Source: DASWDH01 sp035318505
GTDB taxonomy: Bacteria; Myxococcota_A; Polyangia; Polyangiales; Polyangiaceae
Length of the DNA: 64,000 nucleotides
Assembly: GCA_035318505.1 (NCBI GenBank)
Contig: DATHEQ010000285.1
Location: forward strand, 13,215 to 77,214
Direction: 5' to 3'
Below are positions 54,551 to 63,237 of the stretch, piece after piece (position 1 is the first letter of the stretch; every line of letters starts with the position of its first letter). The position numbers and the translations under genes were made by a program. The notes under the pieces are model-generated. The model was not told where the DNA came from. It searched no databases and saw only the letters and a list, made by a program, of their open reading frames with translations.

Positions 54551-56239
54551 GCCCTTCTTGCACGTCCTCGCCTGGTCGGGCAAACGGCCGCTCTCGGCGA
54601 CGTGGTCGGATCCCGCGCCAACGTGTGCGTGATCCGCGCCGAGCCTGGGTATGGAGGCACGCGGTTGCTCCGCGAGCTTGCCGACGCACTTCGCCCGCGG
54701 CGCTCGCTCTGGTTGTGTACCGCGGGGGCCGAGCCGCTCGGGGCGCTGCGCTATGCGTTGGCGCGCTCGATCGACGAATTCGGCCTGGTGCCGAAGGGGA
54801 CCTTCACCGACGACCAGGTGCAAGCGCTCGAAGACTTTTTGTCAGGCGATGGCATCGACGACGACCTCGGCGCCGAGATCGTTGCGCGCTGGACGATGCT
54901 CGACGATGCCACGGCCGATGACCGGTCCACCGTGCCCGATCGGGTATCGGTCGGCGTGGCGGGGGTCGTTCTGATCGACGACGCCGAAGAGGTCGACGAT
55001 CCTTCGCTCGACATCGTGGCCAAGGCCGCTCTTGTGGGCGAAACACCGATCCGCGTCGTGATGCGTCTCGATGCAGGTTCCTCCCTCCCCCCATCGTTCG
55101 AGTCCTTCCCGCCCGGCCCACAGATCTTGCTGCCCGCGCTCGAGCCGGCCCACGCGCAGGAGCTGGCGGCGGCGATAGCGCCCGTGCTCCTGGCGCCCGA
55201 TGTCGCCGCGCGCTGGGCCGAGCGCGGTCGTCACGTGCCGCTCGGCATCGTGGAAGCGGTAGCTCTCGGCGTGGCGACCGGCGCTTTCGCGGCCGACGCA
55301 CCGGCGCCGCCGCTTACGCCTGACCGTGACACCGGCTTGGACGCAAGTGAGTGGATCCGGCGACGGTATGACCTCTTGAGCGACGAGGGCAAGGGTGTGC
55401 TGCGCGTCATGGCGGTGCTCGGCTTCGACGTGCAGAACGCGCTGCTCCACGAGCTTCTCGAGATTTGCGGACAAGGTCCGGCTGGCCGCGCCCTCGAGGT
55501 ACTTGCCGCGGAGGGATGGCTCGAGCAGCGCGCGGGCTCGTGCATCTTTGCGTCGCGCACGCATCGCGACGTCGTGCTCGAGGACGTCGTCGACGACGAA
55601 GAGCAGCGCCTGCACGACGCCGCGTCGATCCTCGTCGAGAAGCGCGGCGGCAAACTGGCGGCAGCCGAGGCGGCGCGCCACGCCGCCCTCGCCGGTAACC
55701 ACGCGCGCTCGGTCGAGCTCGCGCTCGCGGCGGCCGAGGTCTCGCGCGTGCTCGGGCTCGATGGCGCGTGCGAGGCGCTCCTCGCCTTCGTCGGCGCGAA
55801 TCCGCACGGCTTCGCCGCGTTACCCACTCCGACCACCGTCTTTCGTTTGGAGTCGTGGATCGAGGCACTCCGCGCGAGTGGCGAGCACGACGGCGCCGCC
55901 AGCCGTCTCGGAGCCATCGCTCTCTTGGCCAAGGGGGAGACCGGCGCGGCGCTGGCCGCTCTTCGCGAGGGGGTGGCACATGCCGCCGGTTCGACGGCGG
56001 CCGCGCGGTCGCGCGCGTCGCTCGCCTATGGCATTGGATTGGCCGTCGCCGGGCAACAAGGCGAGGCGCTCTTCGCCGCGCTCGAAGCCCTCGCTCGCGC
56101 GCGGGAGAGCGGCGAATCGCGCGGCGAGCGCGCGTGCGCCCGATTCTTGACGCGACTCACCGCGGGCTCTGGCCACGCTGCCTCGGCCGACGCATGGCAA
56201 AAGGTGGCCGGCGAGCGAACCATTCCGCCGCCGCGTTGA
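54548..56239 (+). CDS. AAA/STAND-type ATPase-like regulatory protein, apparent AUC start
   Basis: 563 residues if it starts at the ATC at 54548. A perfect AAGGAGG (54536-54542) lies 5 bp upstream of this codon. The reading frame has no ATG, GTG or TTG between the lpdA stop and the first conserved residues (RPRLVGQTAALGDVVG); the next candidates are CTG 54572 and GTG 54602, which would remove part of the motif. The N-terminal half resembles an AAA/STAND ATPase (IRAEPGYGGTRLL in place of a full P-loop, VVLIDDAEEV as Walker B) and the C-terminal part is helical, TPR-like. The P-loop lacks the Lys-Thr pair, so ATP hydrolysis is doubtful. Function unknown. Confidence 0.75.
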   Translation: MALLARPRLVGQTAALGDVVGSRANVCVIRAEPGYGGTRLLRELADALRPRRSLWLCTAGAEPLGALRYALARSIDEFGLVPKGTFTDDQVQALEDFLSGDGIDDDLGAEIVARWTMLDDATADDRSTVPDRVSVGVAGVVLIDDAEEVDDPSLDIVAKAALVGETPIRVVMRLDAGSSLPPSFESFPPGPQILLPALEPAHAQELAAAIAPVLLAPDVAARWAERGRHVPLGIVEAVALGVATGAFAADAPAPPLTPDRDTGLDASEWIRRRYDLLSDEGKGVLRVMAVLGFDVQNALLHELLEICGQGPAGRALEVLAAEGWLEQRAGSCIFASRTHRDVVLEDVVDDEEQRLHDAASILVEKRGGKLAAAEAARHAALAGNHARSVELALAAAEVSRVLGLDGACEALLAFVGANPHGFAALPTPTTVFRLESWIEALRASGEHDGAASRLGAIALLAKGETGAALAALREGVAHAAGSTAAARSRASLAYGIGLAVAGQQGEALFAALEALARARESGESRGERACARFLTRLTAGSGHAASADAWQKVAGERTIPPPR

Positions 56240-56240
56240 G

Positions 56241-57269
56241 TCAGCGCTGCGCGGCGCGCTCTTCTTGGCTCCACATTTCGTCGAGAATCGCCGCCACGGC
56301 TTCGTAGAGCGCTTCGGGGATCGTGTCGCCGACTTGCAGCTCGGCCAAGCCGCGCGCGACCGGAACGTCGCGGACCACGGGAACGCCGTAGGCGCGCGCT
56401 GCTTCTTGAATTCGACGCGCCAGATCGCCGTCGCCGGTGGCTAGCACGGTGGGCGCCTCGTCCTCGCCGTGGAGGTAGCGCAGCGCAGTCGCGAGGTGCT
56501 CGGGATTCACGATGACCACGGTAGCATCCTTGACGGCGTTCACCGTGGCGGCTGCCAGCATCTCTTGATGCGCGCGCTGGCGCGCCGATTTCCATTGCGG
56601 ATCGCCCTCGCTCTCGCGGTGCTCCTGTTTGACTTCGGCCTTCGACATGCGCAGCCGCGTTCGCAAGGCACGCCGCACGACGACGACATCGATGACCGCC
56701 AGCAACACCCCCACCATGGCCGCATCGCGCGCCATCTCCTTGACCGCATGCGCCGCCAATTGCGCGGCGCCACGCGGCGTGCCGATGGATCGAGCGAGGT
56801 CTGCGAGGTGCGTGGCGAACCCCCGCCACGCGAGGAAGCCAACCGCGACCGCCGTCATCAAAGCGCGCCCCACGTTCCAAAACCGCTGCCCGCTGAAGAG
56901 CGATCGAATCCCGGCCACGACATCGAGCTTGGTCAGGTCCGGTTTCACGCGCGCCGGTGCGAACAGCGCGCCCGTCTGAACGACGGTGGCGAGCGCTCCT
57001 GCAAGAGCGACGGCGGCGAGGAGCGGCGTCACCAAAAGGACGACGCTCGTCGCGATCGGCTCCGTCTCACTCGGCGCGGGAGGGGCGGCCAGCGCACGGC
57101 GCAAAAGCGCGCTTGCTTGGACGGCCGTCGCGGCGACCGTGCCCGGAACGACGATGAGTGCCACCACGAAACCGAGCGCCTGCGTGACGGCGGCGCTGAC
57201 GGCGACGTCACCCTTTTCGCGGGCCCGCGCGAGTCTCCGTGGTGTGGGCTCCTCGGTCTTGTCGCTCAC
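56241..57269 (-). CDS. FlhB/SctU-family type III export apparatus protein with NPEH motif
   Basis: 342 residues. The start (MSDKTEEPTPRRLARAREKGDVAVS) and four membrane helices are typical. The cytoplasmic domain contains SKAEVKQEHRESEGDPQWKSARQRAHQEM, as in FlhB/YscU. The autocleavage site is VIVNPEHLATALRY, NPEH (N255-H258) where nearly all family members have NPTH; the cleaving Asn-Pro is kept. No other type III or flagellar gene is within the window. It starts 13 bp after the epimerase stop. Whether it works with a secretion system elsewhere cannot be told. Confidence 0.9.
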   Translation of the reverse strand: MSDKTEEPTPRRLARAREKGDVAVSAAVTQALGFVVALIVVPGTVAATAVQASALLRRALAAPPAPSETEPIATSVVLLVTPLLAAVALAGALATVVQTGALFAPARVKPDLTKLDVVAGIRSLFSGQRFWNVGRALMTAVAVGFLAWRGFATHLADLARSIGTPRGAAQLAAHAVKEMARDAAMVGVLLAVIDVVVVRRALRTRLRMSKAEVKQEHRESEGDPQWKSARQRAHQEMLAAATVNAVKDATVVIVNPEHLATALRYLHGEDEAPTVLATGDGDLARRIQEAARAYGVPVVRDVPVARGLAELQVGDTIPEALYEAVAAILDEMWSQEERAAQR

Positions 57270-57282
57270 GTCCGGCCGGCGC

Positions 57283-57693
57283 TCAATGCTCCGTTTTTTC
57301 GACGAGCTCGACGAGCACGCCCCCGGTCGATTTCGGATGAAGGAAGGCCACCCTGTGTCCGCGCGCGCCCGGCCGCGCCGTCTCGTCGACGAGGCGAACG
57401 CCGATGCCCTTCAGGAACGCGAGCGCCGCGTCGATGCCTTCCACCTCGATGGCGATGTGGTGCAGGCCCGGACCTCGTTTCTCGAGGAACTTTGCCAGCC
57501 CCTCGTTGCCGCGCGGAGCGATGAGCTCGATGTTCGTGTCGCCGATGGGAAGGCAGACGGTCTCTGTTTTCTGCGCCGGAACGTATTCGCGATCACTTGG
57601 CTCGAGGCCGAACACTTCGCGAAACTTTGCCGTCGCTGCGTCAACATCGTCGACCGCGATGGCAACGTGCTCGATTTTGCGGATCTTCAGCAT
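57283..57693 (-). CDS. mce: Methylmalonyl-CoA epimerase
   Basis: 136 residues from the ATG at 57693; a GTG at 57711 is an alternative. The VOC fold shows KIEHVAIAVDD (metal His), a central TNIELIAP (Glu), LHHIAIEVEGI (His) and a final GVLVELVEK (Glu), the four metal ligands. The sequence is close to typical epimerases in propionyl-CoA metabolism, which interconvert the R and S forms of methylmalonyl-CoA. The mutase is not nearby. It lies downstream of a small lipoprotein gene and upstream of the FlhB/SctU homologue. Confidence 0.92.
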   Translation of the reverse strand: MLKIRKIEHVAIAVDDVDAATAKFREVFGLEPSDREYVPAQKTETVCLPIGDTNIELIAPRGNEGLAKFLEKRGPGLHHIAIEVEGIDAALAFLKGIGVRLVDETARPGARGHRVAFLHPKSTGGVLVELVEKTEH

Positions 57694-57729
57694 CGAGCGA
57701 CGTTCTACCACCGCCGGCCGCCGCTCGCA

Positions 57730-58137
57730 TCACGGCGATTGCCACTTGAGCGCGCGCGCATTGCGGGACACGAGCGACTGCATGGGGATGGCGGCCGGGC
57801 TCGCGCCCGGTTCGCCCTCGCCGAGGAGCACGGCGTCCGCTCCGAGGGCGCATGCGCGTTCCTTCAAGCGCCGATCGCAGAGCTCGACGGAACCCGGCGA
57901 GCAGGTCGCCGATAGACTCGCAAGCTCCCGGTAGCGTCGTCCCGGCAGGGTTCCAGCGGGGAGCAGTTGGACCGGCCGATCACAGGCCGCTTCCTTCTCG
58001 CTTACCTCTTTGTAGAAGTCGCGCGGGGCGGAGGCATCCTGAAGCCGCGGCGTACCTGCGATGCAGCTACCGAGGGTGCCCAGGGCCGTCACGACGGCGA
58101 TGGCGAAGGCACGGCGTCGGCGCGATGGCGTCGTCAT
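57730..58137 (-). CDS. Small lipoprotein, DUF4156-like
   Basis: 135 residues from the ATG at 58137. The signal peptide ends in a lipobox (TLGSC). The mature protein (RRYRELASLSATCSPGSVELCDRRLKERACALGADAVLLGEGE) resembles DUF4156-type small lipoproteins with a paired Cys pattern. It ends 36 bp before the epimerase start. The likely location is the periplasmic face of the envelope. Function unknown. Confidence 0.72.
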   Translation of the reverse strand: MTTPSRRRRAFAIAVVTALGTLGSCIAGTPRLQDASAPRDFYKEVSEKEAACDRPVQLLPAGTLPGRRYRELASLSATCSPGSVELCDRRLKERACALGADAVLLGEGEPGASPAAIPMQSLVSRNARALKWQSP

Positions 58138-58266
58138 CGGAAATCCCTCGCTGCGCATGTTGGCGCAGTTTCGCACGGTGAGCTACCGTCGCGCTTCACG
58201 CAGAGACGGCGGGAATCCTGCTTTCTCCGCTAGGCGGGAGATGCCCGGTGCGCGGCAAGTGCTAGC

Positions 58267-59184
58267 GTGCCCTTGGTGCGAAAGGGTAACCCTTCAGCGC
58301 GCACGCGCGAGCGCCTCGAGCGCGTTGGTGCGGCGCTCGACAATGTGCGGTCGACCTGCGACGTCGCGGCGCGTCTCGAGCTCGATCCGGTGGCCGTCGT
58401 GCATCGCTATGCAGCGCTCGAAGATCGCGAGCTCGTGGGGCTCATCGCCTCCGCGGTCGCGTTCGGCAATGTGAAAGCGCTGCGCGCCAAGCTCGAAGAC
58501 GCGCTGCAAAGGCTTGGTCCCCACATCGCGGCGACGGCCGACGACCCCGATGACGTCGGAACGCGCCTGCGCGGGTGGAAGCACCGCATCTACCGCGGCG
58601 AGGATTTGGCTCGGCTTCTCGTGGGGGCTCGACGCGTTCAGAGGGAAGCAGGCTCGCTGGGGCGCCGCTTCGCGGCGGATTGGGAGCGGGAAGGGGACCT
58701 GCGCGCTGCCCTGACGTCCTTCACGCGGGCCATCCGCGAAGCAGGTGGTCTTGCGTCGGCGCGGCGGACCAAGCGTCGGGGGAGCGCCCACATCCTCGCC
58801 GATCCCGCCGGCGCCAGTGGTTGCAAGCGCCTCCTCCTCTATTTGAGGTGGATGGTGCGATCCGCCGATGGTGTCGACCTCGGGCTCTGGGACGTACCGA
58901 CGAGCGCGCTGCTCGTGCCCGTCGACGTCCACATCCACAAGCTCGGCCAGAACCTCGGTTTTACCCGGCGCAAGACGACATCCTGGAAAACCACCGAGGA
59001 AATCACCCAGGCGCTACGACGGTTCGACCCCGCCGACCCGGTGAAGTACGACTTTGCCCTATGCCACCTGGGGATGCTCCGCCGCTGCCCCTCGCGGCGC
59101 GATCCGGTCCGGTGCCACGGCTGCGGGGTGCAGGCGGTTTGCCGCCATTGGGAGAACGCGAAGGCGGCGGGTCCGCCGACATGA
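58267..59184 (+). CDS. TIGR02757 (DUF2400) family protein
   Basis: 305 residues from a GTG at 58267; a second GTG at 58276 is possible. The family pattern is clear: DPVAVVHRYAALEDRELVGLIASAVAFGNVKAL, CKRLLLYLRWMVRSADGVDLGLW, VPVDVHIHKLGQNLG and a C-terminal CRHW-containing CHGCGVQAVCRHW. The last segment looks like a Cys cluster (CPSRRDPVRCHGCGVQAVC) that could hold a metal, similar to helix-hairpin-helix DNA glycosylases. Family function is unknown. It lies alone on the plus strand between divergent genes. Confidence 0.88.
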   Translation: MPLVRKGNPSARTRERLERVGAALDNVRSTCDVAARLELDPVAVVHRYAALEDRELVGLIASAVAFGNVKALRAKLEDALQRLGPHIAATADDPDDVGTRLRGWKHRIYRGEDLARLLVGARRVQREAGSLGRRFAADWEREGDLRAALTSFTRAIREAGGLASARRTKRRGSAHILADPAGASGCKRLLLYLRWMVRSADGVDLGLWDVPTSALLVPVDVHIHKLGQNLGFTRRKTTSWKTTEEITQALRRFDPADPVKYDFALCHLGMLRRCPSRRDPVRCHGCGVQAVCRHWENAKAAGPPT

Positions 59185-59250
59185 ACGAGAATTCGTTATG
59201 AGCGCTAGGCAGACGCGAGAAGGCATGAGATTCTCTATATCTACGGCGCC

Positions 59251-60402
59251 ATGTCGGTAGCTCAGGTCTTTTCTCTCGACGCCGTCCGTACGGACGGCTG
59301 GTTCGAACGCATCGGCGAAGGCATCGGCAGCTTTCAGGCCCTTTGCGAAATCGTCGGTGAGCGCTTCTTTGCGTTCTCGATGATCACCGGGGCTCGCATC
59401 ACCGCCGTGACCGTCGACCGGCGTAACCCGGACAATACGCTCGTCGACTTCGGGGTCGGCGCCGGCGGACCGGAAGATCCGCTGTCCGATACGCAACGCC
59501 TCACCCTCGCCGATTTTCGGCGCCGGCTCGTGGGAGCGCTCTTGACGGACGAAGTGTCGGCGCCAGCCCCCACGCGCGAGACGGACCTCGAGGGCATTCA
59601 GCTGTACATCGGCGTGCGCTACCTGCTGCTCGCACCGCTCTACGGCTACAGCCTGCGCCAGCTCTCCATCACCGATCAGACGGGTGAGCTGACGCTCATT
59701 CACGACGGTATCGAGGAAAAGCACGATCTCGAAACCTTCCGCATGCGCATTCGCGCCCACGTGCGCGAGGAGCTCGATCGGGTGGCGAGCGGCAACCGCG
59801 GCGCCATCGACTTGGGGCGCGTCGCCGAGGCAGAAACCGCCTCGCTGCAGGGGCAAGACGCCAAAGTGCTCACGCTCCTCGGGGCTTGGCCGGCGCCGCT
59901 CGCTATTTTCCTGCGAACGCCGGAGGGACAGATGCTGGCGCCGGAGCCGCGCGCGCTCATCGCCAAAGGGCTCGGTCTGCTCGGCACGGCCTGCGTGCGC
60001 CTCGGCGACGTCGGGCAAGGCGAAGAAATTTTCCGGCTCGGCATCCAATACGCGCAGGACGGGGCGGCGGCGGCCGACATCTTCCAGCGTCTCGGGGAGG
60101 CGCTCATGAACGACCAAAGAGCGGCCGAAGCGATCGGGCCGCTGCGTAGAGCGGTTGCATTGGGCGGCGACCCCAAGGTGCTCTGGCCGCTGCTGAGCCG
60201 CGCTTTCTGCCAGCGCGGGCGCTATGTGGCCGCGTTCGCCTCGCTTCGGGCCGCGCTCGCCGCGGGAGCTCAGGAAACGGACCTCGCCGAAGACCTCCGT
60301 CAGCTCGAAGCCGTCCTCGGGCCGAAACTGACCGCGTGGCGTGCGACGGTGGCCAGCGCCCCGCCGACGCCGGCATCTTCCGACGCCGCTCCGAAGGCTT
60401 AG
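59251..60402 (+). CDS. TPR-containing protein of unknown function
   Basis: 383 residues. No signal peptide or membrane helix. Residues of about 225-340 form TPR-like units (LIAKGLGLLGTACVRLGDVGQGEEIFRLGIQYAQDG, FQRLGEALMNDQRAAEAIGPLRRAVALGG and following). The N-terminal 200 residues are unlike any domain I know. It ends 131 bp before nuoA and does not share its predicted promoter. The Asp/Ala-rich end is low-complexity. Confidence 0.75.
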   Translation: MSVAQVFSLDAVRTDGWFERIGEGIGSFQALCEIVGERFFAFSMITGARITAVTVDRRNPDNTLVDFGVGAGGPEDPLSDTQRLTLADFRRRLVGALLTDEVSAPAPTRETDLEGIQLYIGVRYLLLAPLYGYSLRQLSITDQTGELTLIHDGIEEKHDLETFRMRIRAHVREELDRVASGNRGAIDLGRVAEAETASLQGQDAKVLTLLGAWPAPLAIFLRTPEGQMLAPEPRALIAKGLGLLGTACVRLGDVGQGEEIFRLGIQYAQDGAAAADIFQRLGEALMNDQRAAEAIGPLRRAVALGGDPKVLWPLLSRAFCQRGRYVAAFASLRAALAAGAQETDLAEDLRQLEAVLGPKLTAWRATVASAPPTPASSDAAPKA

Positions 60403-60438
60403 ACAAAGGGTCCTTAAGCGGTCGGCTGTGAGCCCAGA

Positions 60439-60467
60439 TTGACAGGCTGGGGTCCCTCTCCTAGAAG
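60439..60467 (+). promoter_or_regulatory. Predicted sigma-70 type promoter for nuoABCD(G)
   Basis: TTGACA at 60439-60444, 17-bp spacer, TAGAAG at 60462-60467 (four of six -10 bases). Transcription would start near 60474, about 60 nt before the nuoA ATG at 60534. A second weak candidate pair, TTGCAT/TACGAT, lies closer to the gene with a 15-bp spacer. Confidence 0.55.
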
Positions 60468-60533
60468 CCAGGGCGAGGTGCGTGCTTTCGGGCACTTGCA
60501 TCCCGCGCGCCTGCGCTACGATCGGAGCCCTCC

Positions 60534-60893
60534 ATGGTGTCCACGTACGTCCCCCTCCTTTTACTGTTCATCGCCGGTGGTGTGCTGACGCTGGTTTTCT
60601 TCTCGCTCACGCCGCTGCTCGGCAAGAAGAACCCCACCCCCGAGAAGATGACTCCCTACGAATGCGGGAGCGAAAGCACGGGCGGGCGCCACGTAAAGCT
60701 CTCCGTCAAATTTTATCTGACCGCCATCATCTTCGTGATTTTCGATGTGGAGGCGGTTTTCATTTACCCGTGGGCGATCCAATTTCGTTCACTCGGCTGG
60801 GTCGGGCTCGTCACGATGCTGAGCTTTTTGGCCACGCTCGCGCTCGCGCTCGTCTACTGCTGGAAAAAAGGAGCCCTCGAATGGGAGAAATAA
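60534..60893 (+). CDS. nuoA: NADH-quinone oxidoreductase subunit A
   Basis: 119 residues with three membrane helices. The conserved loop TPYECGSES and the second-helix motif FVIFDVEAVFIYPWA are both present, including the loop cysteine and acidic residues near the quinone cavity. GGAG lies 7 bp before the ATG. It is the first gene of the second nuo cluster and overlaps nuoB by 13 bp. Confidence 0.96.
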   Translation: MVSTYVPLLLLFIAGGVLTLVFFSLTPLLGKKNPTPEKMTPYECGSESTGGRHVKLSVKFYLTAIIFVIFDVEAVFIYPWAIQFRSLGWVGLVTMLSFLATLALALVYCWKKGALEWEK

Positions 60894-61456
60894 CGAAACC
60901 GCCGACCACGACAGCGGTGCTGTCGGGCAGCGAGCAAGGGTTCGCCACGACCAGGCTGGACGCGCTCCTCGGCTGGGCCCGCAAGTACTCGCTCTTCATG
61001 TATCCGTTCGTGACCGCGTGCTGCGGCATGGAGTTTTTCTCCATGACCAGTCCTCGTTACGACGTGTCGCGCTTCGGTGCCGAGGCGCCCCGCTTCTCGC
61101 CGCGCCAGGCCGACCTCTTGTGGGTGGTGGGGACCATCAGCCAGAGGCAGGCACCCGTGCTCAAGCGCATCTACGAACAGATGCTCGATCCCAAGTGGGT
61201 GCTCGCGTTCGGCACCTGCGCGTCCTGCGGCGGATTTTACGACAACTACACGACGCTCGCCGGCATCGACAAAATCATTCCCTGCGACATCTACATCCCC
61301 GGTTGTCCGCCGCGCCCCGAAGCCGTGTTCGACGGGCTCATGCTGTTGCAGGACAAGATTGCGCGCGGGGATCGCACCCCCGGCATCGTCAAACCGCGGC
61401 AAGACCCGGCGGCCGGCCTGGTCGAGCTTCGCACGAAGGCGAAAGTCCTCGCATGA
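60881..61456 (+). CDS. nuoB: NADH-quinone oxidoreductase subunit B
   Basis: 191 residues from the ATG at 60881, inside the end of nuoA. The N2 [4Fe-4S] ligands are seen as TACCGMEFF (tandem Cys), TCASCGG and YIPGCPPRPE. N2 passes electrons to quinone. The overlap with nuoA and with nuoC (ATGA at 61453) is standard for this operon. Confidence 0.97.
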   Translation: MGEITKPPTTTAVLSGSEQGFATTRLDALLGWARKYSLFMYPFVTACCGMEFFSMTSPRYDVSRFGAEAPRFSPRQADLLWVVGTISQRQAPVLKRIYEQMLDPKWVLAFGTCASCGGFYDNYTTLAGIDKIIPCDIYIPGCPPRPEAVFDGLMLLQDKIARGDRTPGIVKPRQDPAAGLVELRTKAKVLA

Positions 61457-62022
61457 GTCAGAAGGTCGTCGACATCGTCAAAGAGAAGTTCGGCAGCGTC
61501 GTGCTCGAGACGAAGAGCGAGCACAAGGACGAGACCGTCGTCGTCGAAGCGTCGGCCTGGTTCGATGTGGCGCAGTTTCTGCGCGACGATGCGCGCTGCG
61601 ACATGCAAATGATGGTCGATCTCTGCGGCGTCGACTTTCTCGACCGAGAGCCCCGCTTCGAAGTCGTGATGCACCTCCATTCGATCCGGCTGAAGCACCG
61701 CCTGCGCCTCAAGGCGCGCGTCGGCGATCGCGACGGAGACGAGGCGAGGATCAAAAGCGTCGTTCCCCTCTGGTCGGGGGCCAATTGGTTCGAGCGCGAG
61801 ACCTACGATCTCATGGGCATCGACTTCGAGGGTCACCCCGATCTGCGCCGCATCCTTCTTTACCCCGAATTCGAGGGGCATCCTTTGCGTAAAGACTACC
61901 CGGCCGACAAGACGCAGCCTCTCGTTCCGTTCCGCGAGGGGTACGAGAAGCTCCCTCCCTTCGATGATTTCGAAGGCATGAGCTTCGGGCGCCAGGTATT
62001 TCGTTCGGGAAAGGTCGATTGA
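61453..62022 (+). CDS. nuoC: NADH-quinone oxidoreductase subunit C (30 kDa)
   Basis: 189 residues. The family signature is NWFERETYDLMGIDFEGHPDLRRILL, followed by GHPLRKDYP. It starts in the nuoB stop (ATGA) and is directly followed by nuoD with no gap. It is not fused to NuoD, unlike the E. coli form. Confidence 0.96.
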   Translation: MSQKVVDIVKEKFGSVVLETKSEHKDETVVVEASAWFDVAQFLRDDARCDMQMMVDLCGVDFLDREPRFEVVMHLHSIRLKHRLRLKARVGDRDGDEARIKSVVPLWSGANWFERETYDLMGIDFEGHPDLRRILLYPEFEGHPLRKDYPADKTQPLVPFREGYEKLPPFDDFEGMSFGRQVFRSGKVD

Positions 62023-63237
62023 ATGGAGCCTATCGATCAAGAGCTGGAAGAAGGCGAGCTCGAGCTGCCGAGTCAGCCCATGACGCTCAACATGGGGCCG
62101 TCGCATCCCGCCATGCACGGCACCATCCGCATCGTGATGGAGCTGTCGGGCGAGACCATCATCAAGACCGACGTTCAGATCGGGTACCTGCACCGCGGGT
62201 TCGAAAAGATGTGCGAGCGGGGCAGCTACTCCCAGGTCTTTCCCTACGTCGACCGCTGCAATTACGCCTCGCCGATGCTCAACAACGTCGGCTACGCGCT
62301 GGCGGTCGAAAAGCTGCTCGACGTCACTGTCCCCGAACGCTGCCAATATTACCGCGTCATCCTCGGCGAGCTTTCACGCATTGCCGACCATCTCACTTGC
62401 ACTGGCGCCATGGCCATGGAGCTCGGCGCGTTCACGCCCCTGCTCTGGTTCATGAAGGGGCGCGAGATGATCTACGACATCATGGAGGAGGAGACCGGCG
62501 CGCGGCTCACCCACAGCTTCGGTCGCGTGGGGGGGATGGCCCAGCCGCCCACCGACAATTTCAAAGCCATGGTGAGCGCCGTCATTCCGCGCATTCGCTC
62601 GATCATCGGCGAAGCCGAGGCGCTCCTTTTGCAGAATCGAATCTTCATGGACCGTCTGCAGGGCGTCGGAAAGATCTCGCAAGCCGACGCCATCGCGCTC
62701 GGCTGGACGGGACCGTGTCTCCGTTCGACGGGCGTCGCCTATGACGTGCGCAAGGCGCACCCCTACCTCGTCTACGATCGCTTCGATTTCGACGTGCCGG
62801 TCGGTCAAGAGGGCGACAACTGGGACAGGTTCATGGTGCGTCTCGAAGAGCTTCGTCAGAGCGCGCGCATCATCGAGCAAGCCGTCGAGCAAATGCCGGA
62901 CAAGGGGGCGATCAACATCGATGATCCCCGCATCGTGCTGCCACCCAAAAACGACGTGTACACGACCATCGAAGGCACGATTCAGCACTTCAAGATCGTG
63001 ATGGAGGGCATCAAGGTGCCCGCTGGCGAAGCGTACGGGTATACGGAAGGCGGCAACGGCGAGCTCGGCTTTTACATCGTCTCCGATGGCAGCGGCACAC
63101 CTTACCGCGTGCGCATCCGCCCCCCTTGTTTCGCGATCACGCAGGGGCTCGGCGGCCTCATCACCAACCTCATGATCCCCGACGTCGTCCCCACCTTCGG
63201 CTCCCTCAACATGATCGGAGGCGAGTGTGACCATTGA
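62023..63237 (+). CDS. nuoD: NADH-quinone oxidoreductase subunit D (49 kDa)
   Basis: 404 residues. MTLNMGPSHPAMHGTIRIVMELSGE is the quinone-site hallmark, and QIGYLHRGFEKMCERGSYSQVFPYVDRCNY the second conserved segment. The C-terminus ends in ITNLMIPDVVPTFGSLNMIGGECDH-like sequence, close to PDVVPTFGSLNMIGGECDH. NuoD forms the quinone pocket with NuoB. After its stop the operon is interrupted by a non-coding, inverted-repeat element before nuoG. Confidence 0.97.
   Translation: MEPIDQELEEGELELPSQPMTLNMGPSHPAMHGTIRIVMELSGETIIKTDVQIGYLHRGFEKMCERGSYSQVFPYVDRCNYASPMLNNVGYALAVEKLLDVTVPERCQYYRVILGELSRIADHLTCTGAMAMELGAFTPLLWFMKGREMIYDIMEEETGARLTHSFGRVGGMAQPPTDNFKAMVSAVIPRIRSIIGEAEALLLQNRIFMDRLQGVGKISQADAIALGWTGPCLRSTGVAYDVRKAHPYLVYDRFDFDVPVGQEGDNWDRFMVRLEELRQSARIIEQAVEQMPDKGAINIDDPRIVLPPKNDVYTTIEGTIQHFKIVMEGIKVPAGEAYGYTEGGNGELGFYIVSDGSGTPYRVRIRPPCFAITQGLGGLITNLMIPDVVPTFGSLNMIGGECDH

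Noticed and set aside
60496..60522. Second promoter candidate TTGCAT/TACGAT before nuoA
   Set aside because: Spacer is only 15 bp; the TTGACA site upstream is better.
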